From Arthrobacter sp. S39 (GTDB lineage: Bacteria; Actinomycetota; Actinomycetes; Actinomycetales; Micrococcaceae): a stretch of DNA of 56,736 bases. The first letter of the stretch is position 1, and every line of letters begins with the position of its first letter. The position numbers were made by a program, and so were the translations under genes. Positions 1-8,309 of the stretch are shown here, piece after piece. Location of the stretch: assembly GCF_004320525.1 (NCBI RefSeq), contig NZ_SIHX01000018.1, positions 1 to 56,736 of the forward strand, written 5' to 3'. The notes below the pieces were generated by a model. The model made no database searches, was not told the DNA's origin, and saw nothing but the letters and a program-made list of their open reading frames with translations.

Positions 1-127
1 CAAACGCACCGCCCGCGGCTACCGCAACCCCGGCAATTACAAATCCGTTATCCTCATGAGAAGTGCCGTCCGGACGGCGGCATAACACTCATCCGGGAAT
101 CCATTTCCCCATGAACCGCGAAGAGCC
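1..127 (+). mobile_element. ISL3-family insertion sequence, right end only
   Basis: The window opens inside an insertion sequence. The segment ends in GCGAAGAGCC at 118-127; read on the minus strand this is GGCTCTTCGC, the usual ISL3-family terminal sequence. The C-terminal codons of a transposase end at 85, about 40 bases inside this terminus, as expected for the 3' end of such an element. The rest lies left of the window. A second terminus of the same type and orientation is at 5088-5097. Confidence 0.7.
2..85 (+). CDS. ISL3-family transposase, C-terminal 27 codons (partial)
   Basis: Reading from base 2, a 27-codon tail with the words ARGYRNPGNYKS and VILMRSAV ends at TAA 83-85. ISL3-family DDE transposases finish with a similar G-[YF]-R-N-P-x-N-Y segment, which is what identifies it. 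The catalytic core is outside the window, so whether the element is intact cannot be judged. It sits just inside the ISL3-type terminus at 127. Confidence 0.65.
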   Translation, partial: KRTARGYRNPGNYKSVILMRSAVRTAA

Positions 128-196
128 GGTTTGTCGGCCACCCAGGCGAAGTGTTCGGCGTGGTCAGGATGCCGGCGATTCATGATAAAGATGCCG

Positions 197-742
197 CTAA
201 CTTGCTGCTGCCTGCCGCGCGCGGTAGGAAGCCACGTGAATCCGGTTGGCGCAATTTCCGGTGTCGCAGTAGCGCTTCGACCGGTTCCGGCTGAGGTCCA
301 GCACGGCGGCGTCGCAGTCTTCGGCCTCGCACGTGCGCAGCCGGTCCATTTCCTTGCCGCGGATGACGTCCGCCAGCGCCATGGCCGCCTCCGTGCTAAT
401 GCGGTCTGCCAGTGGGGCTTCGGGGGTGGTGGCGTGGAGGTGCCAGTCCCAGCCGTCATGCTTGACCAGCTGGGGCAAGGCGTTTGCATCGCGCAGGAGC
501 CGGTTTATCGTATCCACTGCTGCATCTTCACCGGCGGTCCACATTGCCGCAAGTTGGTGCCGAAGCTGCCGGACGCTCGCCAGCTCCGCCTCGTCCCGGG
601 TCCTGGAACCCGAGAACCCTTCGGCAGCCAAAAAACTGTCCAGGTCCGCCTGCGCCGCAAGCGCCTCCCTGCCGTTCGCCGCGGAATTAATAAGATTTAC
701 GACCGTTCGCAGTGCCACTTCAGTGTCAGGGGCAAAAACCAT
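197..742 (-). CDS. CGNR zinc-finger protein (ABATE-type), probable transcriptional regulator
   Basis: A 181-residue protein. The N-terminal part (about 1-120) is alpha-helical and resembles the ABATE domain: it starts MVFAPDTEVALRTVVNLIN and has an N-x-L-L-R-D-A-N region. The C-terminal finger has cysteines near 138, 143, 159 and 164 (C-x4-C twice) and is followed by an RIHVASYRAR DNA-binding tail. The family signature C-G-N-R reads C-A-N-R here. The start at 742 is chosen because TTAGGAGTCAAG immediately precedes the ATG; an upstream in-frame ATG at 769 has no better site. Such proteins are thought to be ligand-responsive regulators. A perfect inverted repeat at 773-786, just upstream, could be its operator. 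Target genes are unknown. Confidence 0.8.
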   Translation of the reverse strand: MVFAPDTEVALRTVVNLINSAANGREALAAQADLDSFLAAEGFSGSRTRDEAELASVRQLRHQLAAMWTAGEDAAVDTINRLLRDANALPQLVKHDGWDWHLHATTPEAPLADRISTEAAMALADVIRGKEMDRLRTCEAEDCDAAVLDLSRNRSKRYCDTGNCANRIHVASYRARQAAAS

Positions 743-772
743 CTTGACTCCTAACGCTGCTAAAAGCATAGT

Positions 773-786
773 GTAATGACCATTAC
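773..786. promoter_or_regulatory. Perfect inverted repeat upstream of the CGNR gene, possible operator
   Basis: GTAATG-AC-CATTAC is a perfect 6-bp inverted repeat with a 2-bp spacer, about 30 bp upstream of the chosen start at 742. Its position suits autoregulation, but nothing in the sequence names the binding protein. Confidence 0.35.
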
Positions 787-1031
787 CCAACTTTACTCCT
801 GACGGGGCGCGGTGCCTGCCGTCAAGAACCCCCAGAGTCGGCACACGCCTATGGCCGGCGGGGGTTTCATGGCATCCGGACTCGGCATATTGCTCTTCTT
901 TTCCGCGGTCTTCGGACTTTCCCGCGTCAGCCTGGCCAACGTAGGAATCAGGCAGCTGCTCGACCCGGGCTGGAAGATGCACGTGTCCGGCTTGGGTTGG
1001 CAATCACGACCCTTTGGAGACCAACCGGTGC

Positions 1032-1514
1032 TTACAGCCCTGACGTCGAACATCTGCCGTGCTCGAACACAAGGTTTGTTTGCGTGCCAGCCACTGCTGG
1101 ATTTGACGACAAGTGGTCTATGACAAATTGGCGGATGTGGTCGGTGTTTTCGGCCACTATATGGAGAACGAAATCGTCAGCGCCTCCCAAGACGAAGAAT
1201 TGCTTGATTTCGGGCAAATCCCGGAGTTCTTGGCCGAAGGCATTCATTAGATGGCGAGCTCCGGGTCGCAAGCGCACGCTCACCAATGCCTGGAGAGGCA
1301 TTCCCATCATCTCAGTGTCAACTTCTATGGTGAAGCGCTTTATTATTCCCGCCCTCTTAAGTCCCTTGATTCGCGCAAGACATGTTGAAGGCGCGAGTCC
1401 GAGTGCTTCGGCCAAGGACTGGTTGGTTTGCCGCGCGTTGGCCGAAAGCATACCCAAAAGCCTTAGGTCAATGTCGTCGAGGGCAAGGCGTTGCAGTTTC
1501 TGCGAAGGGGACAC
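1032..1514 (-). CDS. Lrp/AsnC-family transcriptional regulator
   Basis: A 160-residue protein with the standard Lrp layout. The N-terminal helix-turn-helix (about 12-60) reads LDDIDLRLLGMLSANAR then QSLAEALGLAPSTCLARIK; the C-terminal ligand-binding RAM domain contains IKQFFVLGGADDFVLHIV. It is transcribed divergently from alanine dehydrogenase, a common arrangement (AldR/ald), so it probably controls ald in response to alanine or a related amino acid. The GTG start at 1514 is preceded by GGAAGGGG about 9 bases away. The 138-bp divergent region 1515-1652 should hold both promoters; no clear operator was picked out by eye. Confidence 0.92.
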   Translation of the reverse strand: MSPSQKLQRLALDDIDLRLLGMLSANARQTNQSLAEALGLAPSTCLARIKGLKRAGIIKRFTIEVDTEMMGMPLQALVSVRLRPGARHLMNAFGQELRDLPEIKQFFVLGGADDFVLHIVAENTDHIRQFVIDHLSSNPAVAGTQTNLVFEHGRCSTSGL

Positions 1515-1652
1515 CTACATAACCCCTTCCAGCTGCAAGTATGAGGCATTTTCCAGAAGTTTGCCATAGATTATGCACTCCAGGTGCTTAAATGCCGCAC
1601 GTTCTGCCATGCTTTTCTGCATATACTCTCAATTCTCAAAAAGGAATCCAAC

Positions 1653-2771
1653 TTGATTATTTCAGTTCCTAAGGAAGTCAAAAACAACGAGTTTCGGGTT
1701 GCCATCACGGCTGCAGGCGTGCACGAACTCAAAGCGAATGGCCACGAAGTGCTTGTAGAAACCGGAGCTGGAACGGGCTCCGGTATTAGCGACCAGGAAT
1801 ATGCACTCTCCGGAGCGGAGATAGTTCTGACAGCTGATGAAACCTGGGCCCGGGCAGACATGGTCATGAAAGTTAAGGAACCTATCGCCCCCGAATATCG
1901 TCACTTCCGGGACGGGCTACTCCTTTTCACCTATCTTCACCTTGCTGCCGAGCCCGAGCTGACCCAGGCGCTAGTTGATTCCGGTGTCACGGCAATCGCC
2001 TATGAAACCGTCCAAGAGGGCCGCTCGCTCCCGCTGCTCGCTCCGATGTCAGAGGTTGCCGGTCGACTCTCCGTCCAGGTGGGTGCATCCTCCCTCATGG
2101 CTCCTGCCGGCGGCAAGGGTGTGCTACTGGGCGGAGTTCCCGGCGTCCGCCCAGCCAAAGTGGTCGTCCTTGGGGCCGGTGTGGCCGGTACTAACGCTGC
2201 AGCGATGGCGTTGGGTCTCGGCGCGGACGTTACCATCTTGGACATCAACATCAACCGCTTGCGTGAACTCGACGCCCAGTACAAGGGCCGTCTGAAGACC
2301 CTCGCTTCCAACTCATACGAGATCGAAAAGTCTGTTATCGATGCAGATCTCGTCATCGGCTCAGTGTTGATTCCCGGAGCGAAGGCGCCCAAGCTTGTCA
2401 CCAACGATCTCGTGGCCCGGATGAAACCGGGCTCGGTCCTGGTGGACATCGCTGTAGACCAGGGCGGCTGCTTCGAAGATACCCGCCCAACCACCCACGA
2501 GAAACCGACTTACAAGGTCCACGAAACTATTTTCTACTGTGTCGCCAACATGCCTGGTGCCGTTCCAAACACTTCCACCTACGCACTGACGAACGTCACC
2601 CTGCCCTATGCGGCTGCGTTGGCCAATTTGGGCGCTAGGGCTGCCTTTGACCGACTCCCTGCCTTGGCGGCCGGCCTCAACGTGGTGGCCGGAAAAGTTA
2701 CGAACAAGTCTGTCGGTGATGCTCATGGATACGACCTTGCTGGCTGGCAGGATTATGTGACCGTTGGATAA
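1653..2771 (+). CDS. ald: Alanine dehydrogenase
   Basis: NAD-dependent L-alanine dehydrogenase (alanine + NAD + water to pyruvate + ammonium + NADH). The TTG start at 1653 is preferred over the upstream ATG at 1584: AAGGAA lies about 8 bases before it and the resulting N-terminus, IISVPKEVKNNEFRVAIT, matches the family exactly. This gives 372 residues, the normal length. Substrate residues are visible as K in MKVKEP (near 75) and H in YLHLAAE (near 96). The NAD-binding GAGVAG loop is near 175 and the catalytic aspartate is in VDIAVDQGG. It is divergent from an Lrp-type regulator, which probably regulates it. It could feed alanine nitrogen to or from the aminotransferase chemistry further downstream. 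Confidence 0.96.
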   Translation: MIISVPKEVKNNEFRVAITAAGVHELKANGHEVLVETGAGTGSGISDQEYALSGAEIVLTADETWARADMVMKVKEPIAPEYRHFRDGLLLFTYLHLAAEPELTQALVDSGVTAIAYETVQEGRSLPLLAPMSEVAGRLSVQVGASSLMAPAGGKGVLLGGVPGVRPAKVVVLGAGVAGTNAAAMALGLGADVTILDININRLRELDAQYKGRLKTLASNSYEIEKSVIDADLVIGSVLIPGAKAPKLVTNDLVARMKPGSVLVDIAVDQGGCFEDTRPTTHEKPTYKVHETIFYCVANMPGAVPNTSTYALTNVTLPYAAALANLGARAAFDRLPALAAGLNVVAGKVTNKSVGDAHGYDLAGWQDYVTVG

Positions 2772-2842
2772 TGCGACCGTGCCTGTCCGCCTCATAGCAG
2801 CAGGCACGGCGCCCCCTTTCCCGCAAGGACGTGTGGCGCCAG

Positions 2843-3100
2843 ATGGCATTTCATTTACAACCTAAATGGCAGTCGATGGTTGGTCAACTAGTAATTATCA
2901 AATTGCAGGACCAGGACGTCCGACGCGGTGTAGTAGAGGCTGTAACGGCCGACGATCGAATCCTATGGCTATATGGCGATGGAGCCGAACCCCGGCGTCT
3001 TTTTGAGCGCACAGAAGGATTCGAAGTGTGGGTCGATTACAAGTGGGAAAGCAATGAATTCCGCTCAAGCGGTCGTTTTCAGGAATCGGAGACGTCGTGA
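2843..3100 (+). CDS. Small hypothetical protein
   Basis: An 85-residue protein not recognised. It has a beta-rich look (GQLVIIKLQDQDVRRGVVEAV, ILWLYGD) and is acidic toward the end, with no membrane segment. It follows ald by about 70 bases on the same strand. The start is uncertain: the ATG at 2843 has AAGGAC 14 bases upstream, and a GTG at 2831 sits too close to the same site. Codon use looks coding, but a function cannot be proposed. Confidence 0.5.
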   Translation: MAFHLQPKWQSMVGQLVIIKLQDQDVRRGVVEAVTADDRILWLYGDGAEPRRLFERTEGFEVWVDYKWESNEFRSSGRFQESETS

Positions 3101-3289
3101 GGAAGGAACACTCTATTGCGTCTGCATGTACAGAACTCCCAAAATCCTTCACCGCCAATAATTAGGTGGCTAGAGAAATTACACGAATTCACTCTGAAGA
3201 GGCATCAATCAAATCCTCAGGCATCCTGGTCACCTGGTACAGCCCCTGGTCCTTCACTGTTGAATTAATCAGGCAAATTCCCCCTGGAG

Positions 3290-3799
3290 TCATGTATGAA
3301 TACCTTGCTCCAGAAACCAGGATGCTAACGGTTGCCTATGCATAACATGAGGAACTTGTGAGTGACCATGTTTGAGGCGATCACGCACGTCAATGCGGCC
3401 GACGGCACAATCGGAACCTCCAACCCAGCAATAGCAGCGACCTGAACCGACATGCTTTTGGGCACCCACTCGGTGCTCGTGGTCCGGGTCCCCGGCTCTG
3501 AACTTCGCATCAGGTCGGGAAGCCTGTTTCTCGGTCAGGTGTTCCGCGCCGGGCCTGCAGGTCCGGCGGATCGCGTTCTCGTAACCGCGGAAAGGATCCA
3601 GCCCCACCGTCCTGATCTCGGCGATGTGAAATCCGCGCTGCGTTCCTGGAGCCAGTCCGTCTAGGCCCTTTCCGGACCGTCCGGGAACCAGGTCCAGGAG
3701 CCGGACATGGACGTTCCCGTCCGCGTGTCGCGGGTGACTTCCACGATCCCAGTGACCATGCCGGTGCCGGGCGGGCCGGGGTGGGACAGACATGTTCAT
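3290..3799 (-). pseudogene. ISL3-family transposase remnant
   Basis: The translation contains VRLLDLVPGRSGKGL followed by VGLDPFRGYENAIR, which corresponds to the central region of ISL3 transposases (R-L-L-D-L-V-P-G-R-S then L-D-P-F-R-G-Y). The expected following helix (A-F-H-V-x-L-G) is degraded and the remainder of the frame (to 3290) no longer resembles the family. No start and no full DDE core remain. The flanks 3101-3289 and 3800-4025 hold no gene that can be supported; they look like decayed insertion-sequence DNA. Confidence 0.55.
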
Positions 3800-4025
3800 C
3801 GCCGAGTGTCATCTACACCCTGCGGCCCTGGCGGTGAGCTTTGCCCGGGGCCCGGCCAACTCACAGATTTCAATATCGCATTCCGTCAGCGATTCTCTTA
3901 ACTAGGCCCTCCCCAGCCCTGCCTGGAGAGCCGCCGTGCGCAGCGAGCAGCCAGCCTGGCGGGCAGCGGGACAGACCATACTAAACACGCCGCTGCCCGC
4001 GCGCCGGGAGGCACCCCTCTCCCGC

Positions 4026-4244
4026 TCACCGGAGCTCACTGGCCCACCTTTCGAGTGTCACACCAGGGGGAACCTTGCTGTTCAGGCGCGCTTCATAGCG
4101 GCCCGGGGCCAGCCGCGTCACCGAGATGCCGACCTGTTCAGTGATTGCCGCTGGCTGCAGGAGGTCCACCGCTTCATCCAGGGCGGCATCCAGTTCTGCT
4201 CGGGTCTGAACGGCTACGACGAGACAACCGGCTGTTGTGTGCAT
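4026..4244 (-). CDS. Small hypothetical protein
   Basis: A 72-residue soluble protein not recognised: MHTTAGCLVVAVQTR, an acidic helix (ELDAALDEAVDLLQP), then VTRLAPGRYEARL. The ATG at 4244 is preceded by AAGGA at a spacing of about 8, supporting a real gene. It follows the 4381-4773 gene on the same strand after 136 bases, so the two may share a transcript. It might be a small plasmid accessory protein; no function is assigned. Confidence 0.55.
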   Translation of the reverse strand: MHTTAGCLVVAVQTRAELDAALDEAVDLLQPAAITEQVGISVTRLAPGRYEARLNSKVPPGVTLERWASELR

Positions 4245-4380
4245 GGTGATGATTCCTTACTCTCAGTGCGGTGATCAGTACTGTGGAAGCGCCAGATTTT
4301 CTGGCGTCGAGGGAGGAACGGTACGCCCGGCTTGGTCAACAGGAGACTTGACCGAGGCGCCGGCTTCGCCCAAGCGGAAC

Positions 4381-4773
4381 TTAGGGGATCAGGCGTCCGG
4401 CAGAAGAAGGGTCCGGGCTCTTGATTGCCGCAGAACGGCGGCGATTGGCTTCTGACAGACCAATAACGGTGGCTTCAACGTCTTCCAGAGATTGCAGGAT
4501 CCAAGCGAGGGCAGCCAAGTCGTTGGAGCCTTGGGTCGGGTCAATCCATGACGCCTCCAGGAGTGCAGCCCGGCGACTGATCCTGCCGGAAAGTTCGAGA
4601 ATCAACGGCGGAATCATTGCTAGGGATTCGTCCCGGGACAGGTGCGCGAAAGCGTCCTTTCCAGCGCCACGGCGGGTGGCGGTCGTTTGGGCCCGACCAG
4701 TGGGTGGGTTCGACGGGGGTTGAAACGGTGAGGTTGAGTGCGTCAGGGTCAGGTCAAAGGAGGTGGTGGTCAT
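4381..4773 (-). CDS. Hypothetical protein
   Basis: A 130-residue protein not recognised. The N-terminal 40 residues are Ser/Thr/Pro-rich and probably disordered; the rest is helical (FAHLSRDESLAMIPPLILEL, LAALAWILQSLEDVEATV). The ATG at 4773 has GAAGGACAGATCG before it and is the preferred start. An in-frame ATG at 4923, behind GAAGGG, would add about 50 residues including CACGADVLRR, so a longer form cannot be excluded. The interval 4774-5087 otherwise shows no supportable gene. Confidence 0.5.
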   Translation of the reverse strand: MTTTSFDLTLTHSTSPFQPPSNPPTGRAQTTATRRGAGKDAFAHLSRDESLAMIPPLILELSGRISRRAALLEASWIDPTQGSNDLAALAWILQSLEDVEATVIGLSEANRRRSAAIKSPDPSSAGRLIP

Positions 4774-5087
4774 CGATCTGTCCTTCGGATTCTTCAGGGT
4801 GATGGTCTTTTGAAAGTGTTCCTGGTACGCCGGGAGGGGACTTCCGGGCGGTTCGTCCCGCCGCAGAACGTCCGCGCCGCAGGCACACCGTCCGCCGCCG
4901 GAATGGGCCTGTGGCGCGGACATTCCGCGGCCCTTCAAGCCCGGCGCACCTCCCGATCAATGCAGCCAAATACGAAACAGCGGCTTCCAGGGCCACATTC
5001 TCCACGCCCCCCGGTGGCCCGGTCGTCGGTCCCAACAACACCGATCGTCAGTGCCTCTGCCGGGCACCAGACCAACCATGCTTAACT

Positions 5088-5097
5088 GCGAAGAGCC
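5088..5097 (-). mobile_element. ISL3-type terminal sequence, isolated
   Basis: GCGAAGAGCC here equals the terminus at 118-127, in the same orientation; continuing on the minus strand it reads GGCTCTTCGCAGTTAAGCAT. The body of the element would lie to the left, where an ISL3 transposase remnant sits on the minus strand at 3290-3799. The intervening small genes mean the element is deleted or interrupted. The segment 5098-5231 holds no recognised gene. Confidence 0.45.
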
Positions 5098-5231
5098 TTT
5101 GTGGCTAGCGAAGCTGTCAACCGAATGCGGTGCAGACGTTTTGAGGAGGAGCGGGCCTCCCCAGCCCGCCCCACGCTGTTCGTACCGGTGCTTCGCGGCC
5201 CATCACCGGCAGCTGCCATACGCTTGGAGTG

Positions 5232-5717
5232 TCAGGCGCGGCGGTAGCCTTCGAGGATAGAGTCGTCGACATCGGGCAGGTTCACCACGAGGTTTTCAGG
5301 GGTGCGCGTGGTGAGCCAGATGAGTTCCTCAGTAGTGCTCATATTGACCTCCACATGGGGCATAAATGGAGGGACGAAGACGAAATCGCCTTCAAACATG
5401 TCGACGTATTCCGAGTAGTTCGCGCCGTAGTAGATGCGCCCGTGGCCCTTGTAGACGAAGCCGCCTGTTTCTGCTTCGCCGTGGTGATGGGGAAGGGAGC
5501 GGAAGCCGGGATCGTTGTGGACCTTCCCGAACCAGATTTTTGTCGCCGGAGTGTGCTGGATACTGACGCCGGAGACCCGGTGCGCGCCTCCGGATTGACG
5601 GGTGTCACTGTATTCTTGGCCGGACTTTGTCACCACCGGAATCACCCTGCCGTCGGTTGCGTACTGGGTGTTGTCGCCCTCAAGACGGTAGTGGGCCGTT
5701 GTCTGGGTGTTGCTCAT
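5232..5717 (-). CDS. Cupin-domain protein
   Basis: A 161-residue single-domain cupin. The metal-binding motifs are visible: LPHHHGEAETGGFVYKGHGR (motif 1, with the H-x-H and glutamate) near 76-95, and GDFVFVPPFMPHVEVN (motif 2) near 114-130. It is the last gene of a seven-gene minus-strand operon (10461 to 5232), 34 bases after the FAD oxidoreductase. The start is fixed by ATTAGGAGACAACA before the ATG. In such an operon a cupin could be a small isomerase, dioxygenase or decarboxylase acting on the pathway intermediate; the sequence does not tell which. Confidence 0.85.
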   Translation of the reverse strand: MSNTQTTAHYRLEGDNTQYATDGRVIPVVTKSGQEYSDTRQSGGAHRVSGVSIQHTPATKIWFGKVHNDPGFRSLPHHHGEAETGGFVYKGHGRIYYGANYSEYVDMFEGDFVFVPPFMPHVEVNMSTTEELIWLTTRTPENLVVNLPDVDDSILEGYRRA

Positions 5718-5751
5718 TGTTGTCTCCTAATAGTCGTTGGGAGTTGGATGG

Positions 5752-7377
5752 TTATGAATTGGCCAGCGACTGGCCGGCGCGGTAGGCCATAGTCATACCG
5801 GGGCCCAGCGTTCCACCTGCACCGGGGTAGCCGCCGCCCACCGGATGGGCGGTAGTGTTGCCGGCGGCGTAGAGGCCGGGAATCGGATTCCCGTCGACGT
5901 CCAGCACCTCGGCGGCGGCGTTAGTGACCACACCGCCGTTCGTGCCAAAGGCGCCCGGTACTATTTCAACCGCATAGAAGGGTCCCCGTTGCAGCGGGGC
6001 GAGGGACCGGTTGGGGTAGCCGCGGCTTCCGTCGCCCCAGTACTGGTCGTAGTCGTTATCCCCGCGGGCGAATTCAAGGTCACGTCCCTCCATGGCGAAA
6101 TTGTTGAACCGTTCTACAGTTACTTCGAGCGAGCCTTCTGGTAGCCCGAGGGTGGCCCCCAGCTTGTTCAGCGTTTCCTCGGAGCGCAGCCATACAGGCA
6201 GGGCATCTCCTGCTCTGTAGGTGAGGAAGCCATACTGTTCCATGTATTCCTCGTCCACGATGATGTGTGCCGGGAGATGTGCCCAGTTGTGGTGGACTGG
6301 GTCCACTGCGTGGAATGCCCGGGTCATGTCGTTGTAGTTCTGCGACTCGTTGACGAAGCGCTGCCCATGTTTGTTCACGATGATGCTGCCCGGGCCCTGA
6401 CGTTCAAAGCGCATCAGGGTGCCTAACTGTTCCCCTTCGGACTCATCTCCGTGAATGATGGCCATGGGGGCCCAAAATGCTTCGCTCATGTTGCCAAGTT
6501 TGGCGCCCAGCCGCTGGGCCATCCGGATGCCGTCTCCGGTGTTGTTCGGAGGAGAGCAGAGGGCCATCACGGGACCGCCCAGGAACTCCTTTGCCATCTG
6601 CCGGTCCCATTCGAAACCGCCGCAGGCCAACATTACGGCGGCGGCCGCGAATTCCGTGTCGGCGGCAATAACGCCAGTGACGCGTACGTGCTCGGTGAGC
6701 AGCTTCTCTGCAGGCGATTCGGTAACCAACACAACGCCAAGATCGGCGGCGGCCTTTAAAAGCGGTGCCACCACCGAGTTGCCCCGTGAGACTAAACCGG
6801 CGTCCAATCGTTCCTGGAGCTTGTCCCAAGGAAAACGCGTGAACGCAACCCACTGTTCGTATTCCTGCATCGAGAACGGCATACGAGTGTCGGGACGAAG
6901 GGCCTCTTTCAGGGACCCCAGCTTGGTGGAGTCGTAGAAGGCCGGGTCTAAGGACCGCCCTCCCGGAACCGATCCTTCAACGTCTGGCCGATAATCCGGG
7001 TAGTCATCCACGGAGGCAAAGTAGAGGTCGGCGTGCTCTGCAAGGAAGTCGATCATGGCCGGACCGCTATCCACAACGGCTTCGAGAACGGCATCGGCGG
7101 TGTGTCCCCTGGTAATACTGCGCAGGTACTTTAGGGCGTCTTCCCGACTGTCGGTCAGCCCGCGTTCGAGCATGTAGCGATTATTAGGGACCCAAAGAGT
7201 GCCGCCGGAGATAGCAGCTGTCCCGCCGAACCACTGGGCTTTCTCCAGCACGGCGACCGTTTTGCCGGCCTTCGCGGCGACGATGGCGGCAAGCAGGCCG
7301 ACCGCGCCTGAGCCAACGACGACAACGTCGTAGCTGTGGGTGCCGTCATGTCTTTTTGGAAGGTTCCAAAACTTCAT
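5752..7377 (-). CDS. FAD-dependent oxidoreductase, 3-ketosteroid dehydrogenase/fumarate reductase superfamily
   Basis: A 541-residue flavoprotein. The N-terminal dinucleotide fold has GSGAVG near 22-27 followed by a conserved KAQWFGGTAAISGG segment. The C-terminal FAD motif reads GLYAAGNTTAHPVGGGYPG and GAGGTLGPGM, very like KstD-type enzymes. These enzymes remove or add hydrogens across a carbon-carbon bond next to a carbonyl. The substrate here need not be a steroid, since no other steroid genes are present and the neighbours are cupins, an FAH hydrolase and a duplicated-domain protein. The ATG at 7377 is preferred over a GTG at 7383 because AAGGAA lies 7 bases before it. The gap to the upstream gene is 25 bases. 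Confidence 0.87.
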   Translation of the reverse strand: MKFWNLPKRHDGTHSYDVVVVGSGAVGLLAAIVAAKAGKTVAVLEKAQWFGGTAAISGGTLWVPNNRYMLERGLTDSREDALKYLRSITRGHTADAVLEAVVDSGPAMIDFLAEHADLYFASVDDYPDYRPDVEGSVPGGRSLDPAFYDSTKLGSLKEALRPDTRMPFSMQEYEQWVAFTRFPWDKLQERLDAGLVSRGNSVVAPLLKAAADLGVVLVTESPAEKLLTEHVRVTGVIAADTEFAAAAVMLACGGFEWDRQMAKEFLGGPVMALCSPPNNTGDGIRMAQRLGAKLGNMSEAFWAPMAIIHGDESEGEQLGTLMRFERQGPGSIIVNKHGQRFVNESQNYNDMTRAFHAVDPVHHNWAHLPAHIIVDEEYMEQYGFLTYRAGDALPVWLRSEETLNKLGATLGLPEGSLEVTVERFNNFAMEGRDLEFARGDNDYDQYWGDGSRGYPNRSLAPLQRGPFYAVEIVPGAFGTNGGVVTNAAAEVLDVDGNPIPGLYAAGNTTAHPVGGGYPGAGGTLGPGMTMAYRAGQSLANS

Positions 7378-7402
7378 TTTCACGTTCCTTAGTCAGGAGA
7401 GG

Positions 7403-8275
7403 TCAGCGGTTGACGAGCAAACGGGCGGCCTCCACGGCGCTCATGCCCACGCGCACGCCGACGTCGGTGGCCAGATCATTGCTGGCGCTGATGATGCCGT
7501 CGAAATAGGTGGAGTGGCCATCACCCATCCGGGCGGTGTTGGCCGAAACGGCGGCGCCGGGTATTCCGGCCTCATTGGCAGGGCCAAGGGCTGCGATGCC
7601 GGAGCTGTTCTTCCCCATTGCTCCGTCAGAGCAGATGAAGCCGTAGGGGCGGAACTTGGTGATGTACTCGATTACGGATCGGCCGGTGTGTCCGGCAGTA
7701 CATAGAACATTGGTGTTGCAATCTTCCGGCAGGGCATCGGCGATGGAGTTTGTGCAGACCACATTGTGGCCATTCAGACCTTCTTCAACCACCTGACGAT
7801 TAGTTACGTCCAGTTCTATACCGTCGACCGGCTGGTCCAACATGAGATCGCCAGCATCCTTGACAGCCATCCCGGGGGCAACGCCCAAAGCGTATGCGTA
7901 GCCGTTGACCTTGGAAATGAAACCATTTTCGTAAAGGTCGGCGCCGTTGCCGTGTTCCACACCGGTAATGTCAGCCGCGGCGGCAGGAATGCCGAGGGCT
8001 TCGAAGTACCAGAGCCCGGAAATCCCTGCGCCGTCCTTGCCGACACCGCAATCGAGGCCAATAGTCGCCACAGGCCGCATCTCTTGTAGCAACCGGGCGC
8101 AATACACTCCAGCATAAGAGGCGTTAACGACCACATCAGCGTTTGGCCGGGCTTCGGCGGAGGCGGCATGAGCATGCGAGTGGGTCGCAGAGTCCAAAAC
8201 AACAATGCGTCTGCCGTTGCGTTCCTGCGGGAAAAAGCGGTTCTCAATCTCTGTGACGGCTCCTTTGCTCGCCAT
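7403..8275 (-). CDS. Unrecognised protein with internal duplication (paralogue of 24051-24914)
   Basis: A 290-residue protein not assigned to a named family. Its two halves align with each other: around 50-145 (VVVNASYAG, GVGKDGAGISGL, GIPAAA, GVAPG) and around 190-288 (NVLCTAGHTG, AMGKNSSGIAAL, GIPGAA, GVRVGM). The shared core is G-x-G-K-[DN]-x-[AS]-G-I-x-x-L. The second half also strongly resembles the C-terminal half of the protein at 24051-24914 (TARMGDGHSTYFDGIISASN against SARIGDALSTYEDGIISAAN). No signal peptide or membrane segment is seen. The start at 8275 follows AAGGAG at a spacing of about 8. Its operon position argues for an enzymatic or ligand-binding role in the catabolic pathway. 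Confidence 0.8.
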   Translation of the reverse strand: MASKGAVTEIENRFFPQERNGRRIVVLDSATHSHAHAASAEARPNADVVVNASYAGVYCARLLQEMRPVATIGLDCGVGKDGAGISGLWYFEALGIPAAAADITGVEHGNGADLYENGFISKVNGYAYALGVAPGMAVKDAGDLMLDQPVDGIELDVTNRQVVEEGLNGHNVVCTNSIADALPEDCNTNVLCTAGHTGRSVIEYITKFRPYGFICSDGAMGKNSSGIAALGPANEAGIPGAAVSANTARMGDGHSTYFDGIISASNDLATDVGVRVGMSAVEAARLLVNR

Positions 8276-8309
8276 GGGGTGTTTCTCCTTCTCAGTGTCC
8301 GCTGGCTGC

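Noticed and set aside
812..1123. Plus-strand ORF with a hydrophobic stretch
   Set aside because: No ribosome binding site and it runs into the antisense of the Lrp gene; 743-1031 is treated as having no supportable gene beyond the inverted repeat.
5752..7377. Steroid catabolism cluster
   Set aside because: Only the KstD-like enzyme hints at it; no Kst/Hsa/Kshr-type partners are present.
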